Assembly: GCF_000970795.1 (NCBI RefSeq)
Contig: NZ_KQ034028.1
Coordinates: 197,475-261,474, forward strand
Source of the DNA: Bombilactobacillus mellifer
Lineage (GTDB): Bacteria; Bacillota; Bacilli; Lactobacillales; Lactobacillaceae
Direction: 5' to 3'
DNA: 64,000 nt
Shown: in pieces, positions 18,128 through 26,957 of the stretch
Layout of the letters: every line of letters starts with the position of its first letter
Numbering within the stretch: position 1 is the first letter of the stretch
Made by a program: the position numbers and the translations under genes
Notes under the pieces: model-generated
Databases searched by the model: none
Told to the model about the DNA's origin: nothing
The model's input: the letters and a program-made list of their open reading frames with translations, nothing else

Positions 18128-18973
18128 GTGAAAGATCAAATAGCTCAGATTGTCACAGATGCTGTCAAAGCAATGTTGTATGAAGTCAGCGTTAATCCCA
18201 AACCCGGTTTAGTGGATCCGTTATCAGCAGGACCCCATGGCGATATGGATGTCTTTTTATTTATTGATAGTGCCGAAAGTTTGCGGCCTTACTTGCAGCA
18301 GTGTGCTCAAGCAGGCTTAACAGCACAATCTACAGCCTTACCGCAATTGTTTAATCAATTGCGAAGCTATGGTATTCAAGCGGAACAGACAATGTTGCGG
18401 CAAACCCGCGGCGTTAATACCCATAAAGGGGCGATATTTTCTCTAGGGATTGCCGTCGCCGCAAGGGCCTATTTAATTGATCGCCCGCAATCAGGTTTTT
18501 CAAAAGTTGTACAGGGCATGCTGACCGATCTATTGACCGCAGATTTTAGTCAGGTGGCTTCTTTGTCCCCCGAGCAATTAACTGCCGGTCAAAGAGAATT
18601 TCAACAGTATCATTTGACTGGGGCTCGCGGTGAAGCGGCAGCAGGTTTTCCTACGGTATTTAACTGTGGGTTACCGATGCTGCGTCAAGCCACCGGGACT
18701 TTAAATGAGCGCTTACTGGATACTTTAATGATCATTGCCGGTCATAGTCAAGATTCGAATTTAGTTCACCGTGCACAAGATCCCCAGATTCTGACTTGGA
18801 TTCAAAATCAAGTGGAGCAATATTTTGTTTTAGGTGGCAGTCAAACTGCGCAAGGAAAGCAATTTCTCCAAAAGTTAAATGCTGAGTTTGATCGACGGCA
18901 GTTAAGTCTGGGTGGTAGTGCAGATTTGTTGATTGTGACGATTTTTATGGCTTTGCAGACTGGAATTCTATAG
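18128..18973 (+). CDS. citG: triphosphoribosyl-dephospho-CoA synthase CitG
   Basis: CitG makes the citrate lyase prosthetic-group precursor from ATP and dephospho-CoA. The 281-residue protein shows EVSVNPKPGLVDPLSAGPHGDMD, RGVNTHKGAIFSLGI and SQDSNLVHRAQD, all characteristic of the family. The GTG start follows the citX stop by nine bases with only a weak ribosome site (CCAAAG). It is the last gene of the cluster and a strong terminator follows. CitG is separate from CitX here, not fused. Confidence 0.93.
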   Translation: MKDQIAQIVTDAVKAMLYEVSVNPKPGLVDPLSAGPHGDMDVFLFIDSAESLRPYLQQCAQAGLTAQSTALPQLFNQLRSYGIQAEQTMLRQTRGVNTHKGAIFSLGIAVAARAYLIDRPQSGFSKVVQGMLTDLLTADFSQVASLSPEQLTAGQREFQQYHLTGARGEAAAGFPTVFNCGLPMLRQATGTLNERLLDTLMIIAGHSQDSNLVHRAQDPQILTWIQNQVEQYFVLGGSQTAQGKQFLQKLNAEFDRRQLSLGGSADLLIVTIFMALQTGIL

Positions 18974-19040
18974 AACAACTCTGCTGATTGCAGAATTGTG
19001 ACTGAAGATTTTAAGTTTTTTAAATGATAGTGGTCAAAAG

Positions 19041-19076
19041 AAAGCGAGCAGATAGTGGAGACTACCTGCTCGCTTT
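19041..19076. terminator. terminator of the citrate operon
   Basis: AAAGCGAGCAG and CTGCTCGCTTT form a perfect 11-pair stem with a 14-base loop. It serves citG and possibly the converging amidohydrolase gene. Confidence 0.85.
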
Positions 19077-19108
19077 ATATATATTGGAAAAGATCCATAA
19101 TCAAAGAC

Positions 19109-20302
19109 TTAACGTGGTCGTTCATCTAAATTAGCCGCTGCAGATTTTTCTGCTTGAGCTTGTTTTAAAATTTCCGGATTTACTAGGCATTCGATCACGG
19201 TTCTGGCCATAGCCTTAGCCGCACGCGTAATGGCCTTATGGGTCACCTCGGTACCTGCTAATTTTTCATATTCAGCTGTATGCAGTGATAGCCGTGTTTT
19301 ATGCAAACTAAAATACGGATTTGTGGTAGGCATAACTTGACTAATATTACCGAAATCTGTGGAACCAAAATCATCAGGGAATCCGGCTAGTACCGGTTCT
19401 CCTAAATCTTCCAAAGCTGTGCGACAGATATTACCTAAAGTTTGATTATAAGTCCGGGCTCCATAGCCGCTTTTTTCCGTAATTTGAACTTCACAGCCAG
19501 TAGCTAAGGCTGCTGCTTGGGCACAATTTTTAATCTTAGTAATGAGTCCCGGCAATTCACTTTCTTCTAAACACCGTAAGCTATATTTAATCTTGGTGTA
19601 ATCGGGAATTACATTAGTCACGTTACCGCCATCTACCAAAATACCGGATAAACGAACATCCGATGTTAGTTGTTGACGCAGTAGTCCGACCGCAGTGAAA
19701 AATAATGTCGCAGCATCCAGCGCATTTTTACCTTTGAAGGGCTGACTGGCAGCATGAGCACCTTGTCCATGATATTCAATGGTCATGTCGTGTGTGGCTG
19801 TGCACCGGCCGGCAATTCGGGTAGTACCAGATGTGGGATGCACCATGGTAGCCGCATCAATATCTTGAAAAGCGCCCCGATCTAATAATTTAATTTTGCC
19901 ACCGCCGCCTTCTTCGGCCGGGGTGCCCATGAGAGTTACTTGTCCAGCAATGTGGTATTTTTGCATGGCTGTTTGACAGGCTAAAAAGGCTCCAATCGCT
20001 GCCGTAGCAATCACGTTATGTCCACAGCCGTGGCCAATTTTCGGCAGGGCGTCATATTCCGCTAAAATAGCAAAATTCGGATGACCTTCTCCATAAGTTG
20101 CGTGAAAAGAAGTCGGAATATCAAAAAAGTTATCCTGTCCTTGGACTCCTTGTTCTTGCAAATAAGTGAGAATTTTTTGTACTGTTTGAAATTCATGGTA
20201 GCCTAATTCCGGATGATCATGAATATCTTGACTCAGTGCAAATAATCCGGCCTTTTTTTGATCCACGGTTTGATTAATTGTCGCAATGATTTGTTCTTCC
20301 AT
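19109..20302 (-). CDS. M20 family amidohydrolase/peptidase
   Basis: The 397-residue zinc amidohydrolase has GHGCGHNVIATAAIGAF, GTPAEEGGGGKIKLLDRGAF and the dimerisation-domain stretch ADDG-like DGGNVTNVIPDYTKIKYSLR. It belongs to the M20 group that includes AbgB-type aminobenzoyl-glutamate hydrolases, acyl-amino-acid deacylases and PM20D2-like dipeptidases. I choose ATG 20302, after AGAAGA; the GTG 20332 has no ribosome site. It is the last gene of a PTS operon, 33 bases after the IIC-IID gene, so it probably hydrolyses an amide in the transported compound. The exact substrate is unknown. Confidence 0.82.
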   Translation of the reverse strand: MEEQIIATINQTVDQKKAGLFALSQDIHDHPELGYHEFQTVQKILTYLQEQGVQGQDNFFDIPTSFHATYGEGHPNFAILAEYDALPKIGHGCGHNVIATAAIGAFLACQTAMQKYHIAGQVTLMGTPAEEGGGGKIKLLDRGAFQDIDAATMVHPTSGTTRIAGRCTATHDMTIEYHGQGAHAASQPFKGKNALDAATLFFTAVGLLRQQLTSDVRLSGILVDGGNVTNVIPDYTKIKYSLRCLEESELPGLITKIKNCAQAAALATGCEVQITEKSGYGARTYNQTLGNICRTALEDLGEPVLAGFPDDFGSTDFGNISQVMPTTNPYFSLHKTRLSLHTAEYEKLAGTEVTHKAITRAAKAMARTVIECLVNPEILKQAQAEKSAAANLDERPR

Positions 20303-20335
20303 AAAGTCTATCTTCTCTTTTCTGCAAGCCACATT

Positions 20336-21922
20336 TTAAAAGAGTTTTATAGCAGCACCTAGTAAGGAGCAAACTAAAACACCAATTAAGATAGTAGTAT
20401 ATTTTACTTTTTTCTTAGTGATTAAGTAATAAATTAAGAAAACAATTGCAATTGGTAAAAGTCCGGGAATTAATTGATCAAAGTATGATTGAATCGGTTT
20501 CACGGCTTTACCAACCTGAATTTTAGGTTTCAGTGAGAGCTTGACGTATTGGGCCGATAAGACTCCCATCATGAACATTCCTAAAACGCCGGCGGCAGTA
20601 ATAAATTGATTGATTTTACCGTTTTTCAAAACTTGTAAAATACTGCGTTTCCCAAAACTGTAACCAAAATTCCACAAGTAATAACTAATAACTGTGGAAA
20701 TCGTACTGCAGATGATAAAGGGTCCAATACCAGCTAACCAGCTACCGGCTGAAGCCAACGGTAAAAACAAACCCACGACAATTGGCCGGATAGTACCCCA
20801 ATCAACCGTATCGCCGATACCTGCTAAGGGACCCATCATTCCGGTTTTCAAACCCGTGATCATTTCATCCGTAATTTCTGCACCTTGGGCTTTTTCTTCT
20901 TCCATGGAAATGACAACGCCCGGAATAATACTGCCCCAAATACCTTCGGTATTAAAGAAGGTTAAGTGGCGCTTTAAAGCAGCAGATAATTGCTCGCTGT
21001 CTTTATATAACTTCTTTAAAATAGGCGAGAGGCAAGCGGCAAAGGATAAACTTTGAAGTCGTTCATACGAATTAGACAATTCACAAGTACCGAGCCACAA
21101 CATCCACGATTTCACTAAATCTTTTTTAGATAGTAACTTTTTGTTATTAGCGACCATTTGGGCATCTTGGGCGGCATTGGCAGCGGATTCGGTTTTGTTC
21201 TTGGTAAAAGTAATGTGTAAGAAAGCCAAAAAAGCACCAAATAAAGCCAAGGCAATCATGTTGATTTTGGAAGCATATTGGAAGAAAAAGAAACCAAAGA
21301 TAAAGTAAGGAATCAAATCTTTACGACCAATAACTGAAATGGTGATGGCAAAACCTAAGGCCGGTAAAACACTACCGGTGACTTTCAAACCTTCCATGAT
21401 CCAAGCAGGGACGGCTTTCATGAAAGTATTAACTGCATGCGGTCCGAGATAGACAGCTAAAGATACGGGAATGATGTAAATAAAAATTAATGAAAGCGGC
21501 GGATACAATAAATGTGCCCGCATTACACCGTTAGCATTGCCCTTTTCCGCGTAACTATCAGCCATATGTACCCAAACAGCATTAATTGTCCGGCGAATAT
21601 AATCCAACAAAACGCCCAACAAACCCACGGGCACCGCAAGACTAACTGCTACAGCCGGGGACATTTTAGATAGGAGGGCTAATGGAACTGCCACAAAGGT
21701 AGCTAGCACTTCATCGGTTGGAATATTACCGCCCGGTTGAATAACCGCAATATATAAAGCTTGGATCGCAGCCCCAATAATCATTGCTCGCGGTACATCT
21801 CCTAAAACGATCCCAATAAGCAAGGCTCCAAAAAGAACAATATTTTTAGGCCATGTATAAAGAATACCCATACGACAAAAGCAAAATAAAATTCCTAAAA
21901 TAATTGCTTGAAAGATTGTCAT
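20336..21922 (-). CDS. mannose-family PTS fused IIC-IID permease
   Basis: The 528-residue membrane protein joins two normally separate PTS subunits. Residues 1-240 are IIC of the mannose/fructose/sorbose class (FGALLIGIVLGDVPRAMIIGA, QPGGNIPTDEVLATFVAVPLAL). A polar linker rich in N, A and Q follows at about 245-265. The rest is IID (WMLWLGTCELSNSYERLQSLSFA, GMMGPLAGIGDTVDWGTIRPI, C-terminal helices). GGAGG is nine bases before ATG 21922. IIB lies just upstream and no IIA is present here. The sugar or amino-sugar substrate is unknown. Confidence 0.88.
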   Translation of the reverse strand: MTIFQAIILGILFCFCRMGILYTWPKNIVLFGALLIGIVLGDVPRAMIIGAAIQALYIAVIQPGGNIPTDEVLATFVAVPLALLSKMSPAVAVSLAVPVGLLGVLLDYIRRTINAVWVHMADSYAEKGNANGVMRAHLLYPPLSLIFIYIIPVSLAVYLGPHAVNTFMKAVPAWIMEGLKVTGSVLPALGFAITISVIGRKDLIPYFIFGFFFFQYASKINMIALALFGAFLAFLHITFTKNKTESAANAAQDAQMVANNKKLLSKKDLVKSWMLWLGTCELSNSYERLQSLSFAACLSPILKKLYKDSEQLSAALKRHLTFFNTEGIWGSIIPGVVISMEEEKAQGAEITDEMITGLKTGMMGPLAGIGDTVDWGTIRPIVVGLFLPLASAGSWLAGIGPFIICSTISTVISYYLWNFGYSFGKRSILQVLKNGKINQFITAAGVLGMFMMGVLSAQYVKLSLKPKIQVGKAVKPIQSYFDQLIPGLLPIAIVFLIYYLITKKKVKYTTILIGVLVCSLLGAAIKLF

Positions 21923-21942
21923 ATCTTGCAACCTCCAATGTA

Positions 21943-22434
21943 TTAACTTTTAAACTTTTTAGCGATACTTTCTAAACTGGCTTCTTTATCTTCCGGAACA
22001 GTTTGTAAGTAAATATGCTTGCCTTGGTCTTGCCAATGCTTAAGCTCTTCGTATTCCTCGGCTGTCAAGGTAATATTTTTGTAAACCACAGTCCGGTTAT
22101 TACCGCCACCAATGCCGCCAATTTGGACATCGGTGAAGGGCAGCCCTAATTGAAAGGCTTTGATGAGTGACGGAATACTGTTAAACAGAATAATCGAATT
22201 TTTTAAGGAACTAGTGCCTAAAAATTGAATACTCTCAGCGTCGATCGGTTTGACAATTAACTCAACGCCTTCCGGTGCCGCCATTTTGAAAACTTCGATC
22301 ATAAAATCGTCTTGGGCAAGGTTATCATCTAAAATGATCACTTGCTGCGCCTCAACTTGTTTGATCCAGCGGGTAACTACTTGTCCATGTAACAAGCGGC
22401 TGTCGACTCTGATCAAGCCTACTTCTTCATTCAT
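21943..22434 (-). CDS. mannose-family PTS IIB
   Basis: The 163-residue cytoplasmic IIB domain has the phosphorylated histidine in SRLLHGQVVTRW (His15) and the mannose-class ending QTVPEDKEASLESIAKKF. It takes phosphate from a IIA protein that must be encoded elsewhere and passes it to the substrate bound by the IIC-IID protein. CTGGAGGAACATC is the ribosome site. It is the first gene of a three-gene operon that is divergent from an RpiR regulator gene. Confidence 0.9.
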   Translation of the reverse strand: MNEEVGLIRVDSRLLHGQVVTRWIKQVEAQQVIILDDNLAQDDFMIEVFKMAAPEGVELIVKPIDAESIQFLGTSSLKNSIILFNSIPSLIKAFQLGLPFTDVQIGGIGGGNNRTVVYKNITLTAEEYEELKHWQDQGKHIYLQTVPEDKEASLESIAKKFKS

Positions 22435-22621
22435 GATGTTCCTCCAGTGATGTGCGCAATATACTATGTCGCAACGAATTAATATTTTCTAACAGTTGAT
22501 AACTATAAAAATTAACATTATGCTATCTTCTATCAGGATGATATCTAAATTAAATATATTAAAATTTTTTAGTTTGTCAATATGAATAATTGAAATTTTT
22601 TAATTAAAGGATACGAAAACG

Positions 22622-23467
22622 ATGTCAAATGAACTGAAAGTTAAAATCAATTCTAAATTAGCTTCCCTGAGTGCCAAAAAGAAACGAGTAGCCTATTATT
22701 TACTCGAACATACTGAACAAGCTAAAAAAGAAACCATTTCGGAAATTGCCGAGAAATGTCAGGTTTCTGTGGGCACCATTTCCTTGTTTGCCCAAGATTT
22801 AGGTTTAAGTGGTTTTAAAGAACTGTCGGTCTTATTAAGTAATTCCAATCAAAATTTTTCGACGGTCATTAATGACCATAGCCGCATGGAAGATATTGTC
22901 CAACAAACAATTCAAGATAATATTAATAACATTCAAAGTACCTACCAAAATTTAGATCTCCAAAAACTGAATCAAGCGGCCCAGTTGATTTTTAAGTCGC
23001 GGGAATTAGTCTTTTTTGGCTTAGGTGGTTCGGCAGGGGTAGCTTATCAAGCTTTTAATAATTTTTTAAAGACCCCGATCAGTGTAAAATTCAATCCGGA
23101 CTTCCATTTACAATTAGTTATGGCTGGCAAAATGACCTCGCAAGATTGTGCCATCATTATTTCACATAGCGGAATTAATCAAGATATTCAAAGAATTGTC
23201 AACATAATCAAAGAAACACAAGCAAAGATTGTGACCATTACAAGTTTTGATGATACGCCGCTGACTCAGGCTTCTGATTATTACTTTTTGTCGTTGACTG
23301 ATGAGTTTGAATATAATGATGTCCCGGTATATTCCCGTCGAATAACGCAGATTCTCTTGATTGATCTGCTATTTACGTTAGTTATGTATCAGGATAGTAA
23401 AGTTACTTTGCCTAATTTAAAAGTTTTGCGTAATGCTTTAAAATATACCAATACGACCGAATTATAA
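22622..23467 (+). CDS. RpiR family transcriptional regulator
   Basis: The 281-residue protein has an N-terminal HTH_6 domain (residues 1-77, ISEIAEKCQVSVGTISLFAQDLGLSGFKEL) and a sugar-isomerase SIS domain (ELVFFGLGGSAGVAYQAF, CAIIISHSGINQDIQRIV). Such regulators sense phosphosugars. It is divergent from the PTS operon with 187 AT-rich bases between the starts, so it most likely controls that operon. AAAGGATACGAAAACG precedes the ATG. Confidence 0.9.
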   Translation: MSNELKVKINSKLASLSAKKKRVAYYLLEHTEQAKKETISEIAEKCQVSVGTISLFAQDLGLSGFKELSVLLSNSNQNFSTVINDHSRMEDIVQQTIQDNINNIQSTYQNLDLQKLNQAAQLIFKSRELVFFGLGGSAGVAYQAFNNFLKTPISVKFNPDFHLQLVMAGKMTSQDCAIIISHSGINQDIQRIVNIIKETQAKIVTITSFDDTPLTQASDYYFLSLTDEFEYNDVPVYSRRITQILLIDLLFTLVMYQDSKVTLPNLKVLRNALKYTNTTEL

Positions 23468-23509
23468 GTCATGATTATTAGCCCATTGGATGGTCTCAAC
23501 TGATAAAAA

Positions 23510-23536
23510 CCCCCCTCGTTGACTGCAACGGGGGGG
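23510..23536. terminator. bidirectional terminator between rpiR and the iminopeptidase gene
   Basis: CCCCCCTCGTTG and CAACGGGGGG form a GC-rich stem with an ACTG loop. An A-run on the left gives the minus-strand transcript a U-tail. Confidence 0.75.
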
Positions 23537-23548
23537 AGCTTTTGGGGA

Positions 23549-24454
23549 TTAATCCTTAAAGGTGCCATTTTCAACATCAGAAATAAATTGTTTCAGATGT
23601 TCAAAGTAAACAGGAGCGTTATCGATCATATGATGATGGCCGCCGTTTGGAGTGGTTACTAAACGGGCATGTGGAATTTTGGCTTCCATTATTTTGGCAG
23701 TCTCTAGAGGCATAGTTTCATGTTCGCCAAAGGTTAATAAAGTAGGCACTGTAATTTCCTGTAAGTGCTCACGAAAATGCCAATCTTTGAGTTTGCCGGT
23801 AATCACAAATTCGTTGTCCCCTTGAAAAACGTTATAAACATCAGTCGCCATCGTGGGAACTAAGTGGCGAATAGCTTCGGGTTGTTTGCGATCAACGTAT
23901 TCTTGATTCAATTGTTCCACATAACTTTGATAGGTGGGGTCGGCTAATTGATTGGTGGCTTCAATTTTTTGCATATAAGCGACTTTATCAGGACCGAGAG
24001 TTTGAAGGCGGCATTGATTAACATGTTTGACGTAATCGTCAATTTCATCCACCATACTCGAGATGATGGCACCTTTTAAATGTTGTCCATACTTGGCAGC
24101 GTAAAGTTGAACCAGGACCCCACCCCAAGATTGACCAATTAAATAAAAATTATCCAAACCTAATTTTTGGCGTACTTCTTCGACTTCACTTAAAAAGTAG
24201 TCGTAAGTTAAATACTTTTTAGCAATCTCGGGATCTTGATAGTTCGGTTGATCGGAGTAAAAAGAGCCCAGTTGATCATACATAGAAACTTGGACACCTA
24301 AATCGGCCAGTTCGTCCCCAAAATTTTCCCAATATTCATGAGTTCCGCCAGGGCCACCGTGTAGACATAATAAGTGGATATCTCCAGTCCCAACGGTACG
24401 GGTCCATAAATGATAGCCGTTGTCTAAAGTAATAATCGTCGTTCCTTGTTTCAT
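23549..24454 (-). CDS. proline iminopeptidase-family alpha/beta hydrolase
   Basis: The 301-residue protein has HGGPGGTHEYW, the oxyanion motif of the prolyl aminopeptidase family (S33), the nucleophile GQSWGGVLVQLYA, and catalytic Asp/His in the C-terminal half (TFGEHETMPLE, GGHHHMIDN). It would remove N-terminal proline, or hydrolyse related amides, in the cytoplasm. I choose ATG 24454, six bases after AGGAGG, over an upstream in-frame start. It is monocistronic. Confidence 0.85.
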   Translation of the reverse strand: MKQGTTIITLDNGYHLWTRTVGTGDIHLLCLHGGPGGTHEYWENFGDELADLGVQVSMYDQLGSFYSDQPNYQDPEIAKKYLTYDYFLSEVEEVRQKLGLDNFYLIGQSWGGVLVQLYAAKYGQHLKGAIISSMVDEIDDYVKHVNQCRLQTLGPDKVAYMQKIEATNQLADPTYQSYVEQLNQEYVDRKQPEAIRHLVPTMATDVYNVFQGDNEFVITGKLKDWHFREHLQEITVPTLLTFGEHETMPLETAKIMEAKIPHARLVTTPNGGHHHMIDNAPVYFEHLKQFISDVENGTFKD

Positions 24455-24774
24455 AATCATCCTCCTTTTCTTACTTCCTATCATACCAAAAGTTGCGTCG
24501 GCACATGGCGTTGAATAAGACCATTCTCAAATGAGAAGCACTCAGACTATAATAGAGGTAGAAATTTTGTATTCCGCATTCAGTTTAGCAATAAATTTAA
24601 AAACCATCTTGCTACCCGCTGAGGGTAGGATTAGTTTTTTACGTAGGCCACAAAAAAAGCACTCTTCTGGCGAGTTGTTTTCAAAAAGAGTGCTTTTTTG
24701 TTAGCAAGAGTGTTTTCAACCTAAAGCGGCTGAACTACTGACCAGCATGCACCCTATCGGGCGCTCGGTTTAGT
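24455..24774. other. gene-free stretch with two terminator hairpins
   Basis: CTACCC 24612-24617 with GGGTAG 24623-24628 then a T-run, and AAAGCACTCTT with AAGAGTGCTTT at 24655-24697 then a T-run. The second should end the oppA-like transcript on the minus strand and is symmetric. The remainder presumably holds the iminopeptidase promoter. Confidence 0.6.
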
Positions 24775-26400
24775 TTACTTTGTCAAGTAAGCTCTTGTAT
24801 AATCATCTAAGCCCACCGGATGGCGAACAACGCCTTTAAAGTGGGGATTCACTAGATGACTTTCTACCATTTGGTAGAGGGGAATATTCGGAACCGTTTC
24901 GTTCAGCCGCTGTTCCATTTGCCGTAATAAAGCCCAGTATTGAGTCGGGTTGGTAGCATTAGTATTGGCTTGTTGATAGAGCTGATCAAAAGTCGGATCT
25001 TGGTAATGACCGTCATTTTTAGTGCTGTTGCTGGTGGCCGTCCCCATAAAACTGATTGGATCGGAAAAGTCCGCTAACCATAAAGTTTGATGGGCATCAA
25101 AGTTGCCTTGACGGACAGCTGTCGTAACGGTTTTGTCGGGAACATTTTTCATAGTTACTTTTAATTTGGGCAAAGCTTTTTGCAGATCTGACTGTAAAAA
25201 TTCGGCTACGTGTTTGGTGATCGCATCATCATTGCCGCTGAGTTCTAAGTGGACAGTACCTTGTAAATGAGCCTCTTGACGTCCTTGATTCCACAATTTT
25301 TTGGCAAGGGTGACGTTATGTTTTTCTGTCGGTTGCGTTTCACTGCCAAAATCTTTTTTCGTGATCGGATCACGGGCAACATTTTTGGAGGTATAAGTGT
25401 AAGCAGGTACCGAGCCATCTGCGAGAATATCTTTCGTTAAGCTGCGACGATCAATCGCTAAACTCAGTGCTTGGCGCATTTTGGTATTCGCTAATGGGCG
25501 ACCATTACGCAGATTAGCTCGTAAAATGTAAGTTCCACCCTTGTGGACATTGGTCAAGTTTTTATTACCTTGTAAGCCTTTGGCAACAACGCCATTGATT
25601 TTGGCGTCGTCCAGTTTATTTTGTTCAAATAATTCGTGGGCCGTATTGGAATCTTTAATCACTAAGCATTTGATCGCGGCTAGTTTAATATCTTGGCGAT
25701 CATAGTAATATTTGTTTTTTCGGAAAACCCAGCTGTTGCTGGCGCCGTCCCAATCCGTGATTTTAAAAGGACCATTAAAGTATAGATATTGTGATTTAGT
25801 ACCATAGCGTGCCCCAAATTTTTGTAAGGCGCTATGGCTTTCAGGGAAGAACGCTGGTAGCGCCATTAGTTTATTAAAGTAGGGCATAGGATGATCTAAT
25901 TTAACTTGGAGTTTATGAGCTCCTAAAGCCGTAACCCCTAGATCACGGGGTTTTTTTTGACCAGCTAAAATGGCATCCGCATTTTGAATTCCTGAAAATA
26001 TGTAACTATAACCTGATTTAGCTGTGGGTTGGACGGAACGTCTCCAAGCAGCTACAAAATCGTTAGCGGTCACAGGGTCGCCATTACTCCATTTGGCATC
26101 GGGCCGCAAGTTGAAAGTATAGGTTTGTTGATTATCGGTTGGCTGAACAATTTTGGTAGCGATCGCCGGCACTGGTTGTTGCCGGTGGTCAATTTTATAA
26201 AGTCCCTCCATGCTATTATTCAAAGCCTCCCAAGTGGTTCCACCACCATTAGAAATATCTAATGACATTAGATCCATATTGACCATAATGGCGGCTTGTT
26301 GATTATCTTTATTCTGAGTTTGTTTGGAATTGGAACAGCTTGATAACACTAACGCCATTCCAATCACTAACAGCGAGCTCAAAGTTTTAGTTCGTGACAT
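24775..26400 (-). CDS. oligopeptide-binding lipoprotein OppA family
   Basis: The 541-residue SBP_bac_5 protein binds peptides outside the membrane for an Opp-type ABC importer. The signal peptide ends with lipobox LSSC, so Cys22 would be lipidated. Family signs are MVNMDLMSLDISNGGGTTWEALNNSMEGL, TFNLRPDAKWSNGDPVTANDFVAAWRR and RQALSLAIDRRSL. No opp permease or ATPase genes are adjacent, so it is an orphan binding protein using components elsewhere, as often seen in lactobacilli. GGAGGCGC precedes the start. Confidence 0.92.
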   Translation of the reverse strand: MSRTKTLSSLLVIGMALVLSSCSNSKQTQNKDNQQAAIMVNMDLMSLDISNGGGTTWEALNNSMEGLYKIDHRQQPVPAIATKIVQPTDNQQTYTFNLRPDAKWSNGDPVTANDFVAAWRRSVQPTAKSGYSYIFSGIQNADAILAGQKKPRDLGVTALGAHKLQVKLDHPMPYFNKLMALPAFFPESHSALQKFGARYGTKSQYLYFNGPFKITDWDGASNSWVFRKNKYYYDRQDIKLAAIKCLVIKDSNTAHELFEQNKLDDAKINGVVAKGLQGNKNLTNVHKGGTYILRANLRNGRPLANTKMRQALSLAIDRRSLTKDILADGSVPAYTYTSKNVARDPITKKDFGSETQPTEKHNVTLAKKLWNQGRQEAHLQGTVHLELSGNDDAITKHVAEFLQSDLQKALPKLKVTMKNVPDKTVTTAVRQGNFDAHQTLWLADFSDPISFMGTATSNSTKNDGHYQDPTFDQLYQQANTNATNPTQYWALLRQMEQRLNETVPNIPLYQMVESHLVNPHFKGVVRHPVGLDDYTRAYLTK

Positions 26401-26509
26401 AAGCGCCTCCTGAAAATAATAAAAATCACCATCAAAATTAATTTCTTTAATAATTTTCTAATCATATTAACGGGGCTTTCATTAATTGTCAACCGTTATA
26501 AAATTTTTT

Positions 26510-26537
26510 TTGACTTTTCCTGCTCTAGTGTTATAGT
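26510..26537 (+). promoter_or_regulatory. promoter of the GntR-ABC operon
   Basis: TTGACT 26510-26515 and TATAGT 26532-26537 are 16 bases apart, 30 bases before the start codon. Confidence 0.55.
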
Positions 26538-26567
26538 AGGGTAGTGCACAGATAGGGGGTATTGAAC

Positions 26568-26957
26568 GTGAAATTTAAGGATAATATTCCGATTTATTTG
26601 CAAATAAAGACATTCATTAACCGTAAAATTATTTCAGGTGAATATCCGCTAGGTACCAAAATTCCGTCCGTGAGAGATTTATCCTTACAGTTAGAAGTTA
26701 ATATTAATACTATTCAAAAAGCATTAAATGAATTAGTGCAAGAGCAAATAATTTTTACCAAACGTGGTCGGGGTAATTTTGTGACTACTGATGCACATTT
26801 AGTGGCTCAACTCAAAGCACAACTTATTCATCAAACCCTGGAAAATATGGATGAGAGCTTACAAGCTATGGGCTTAAGTAACCAAGAAATTGCTCACTAT
26901 CTGAAACTATATACTCAAGAAAGGATGGGTTTGGATGACCAAAATTTTACAAATTAA
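26568..26957 (+). CDS. GntR family regulator (YtrA type)
   Basis: The 129-residue protein has a winged-helix GntR domain (IPIYLQIKTFINRKIISGEYPLGTKIPSVRDLSLQLEVNINTIQKALNEL in order) and a short C-terminal tail, the YtrA subfamily layout. GTG 26568 lies about seven bases after AGGGGGT; TTG 26562 is too close to it. The gene overlaps the next ABC ATPase gene by 23 bases, so it probably represses its own ABC transporter operon, as YtrA does. Confidence 0.88.
   Translation: MKFKDNIPIYLQIKTFINRKIISGEYPLGTKIPSVRDLSLQLEVNINTIQKALNELVQEQIIFTKRGRGNFVTTDAHLVAQLKAQLIHQTLENMDESLQAMGLSNQEIAHYLKLYTQERMGLDDQNFTN

Noticed and set aside
19109-22621. Sigma-54 control of the PTS operon
   Set aside because: No TGGCAC-N5-TTGC element is visible upstream of the IIB gene, and an RpiR regulator is divergent.
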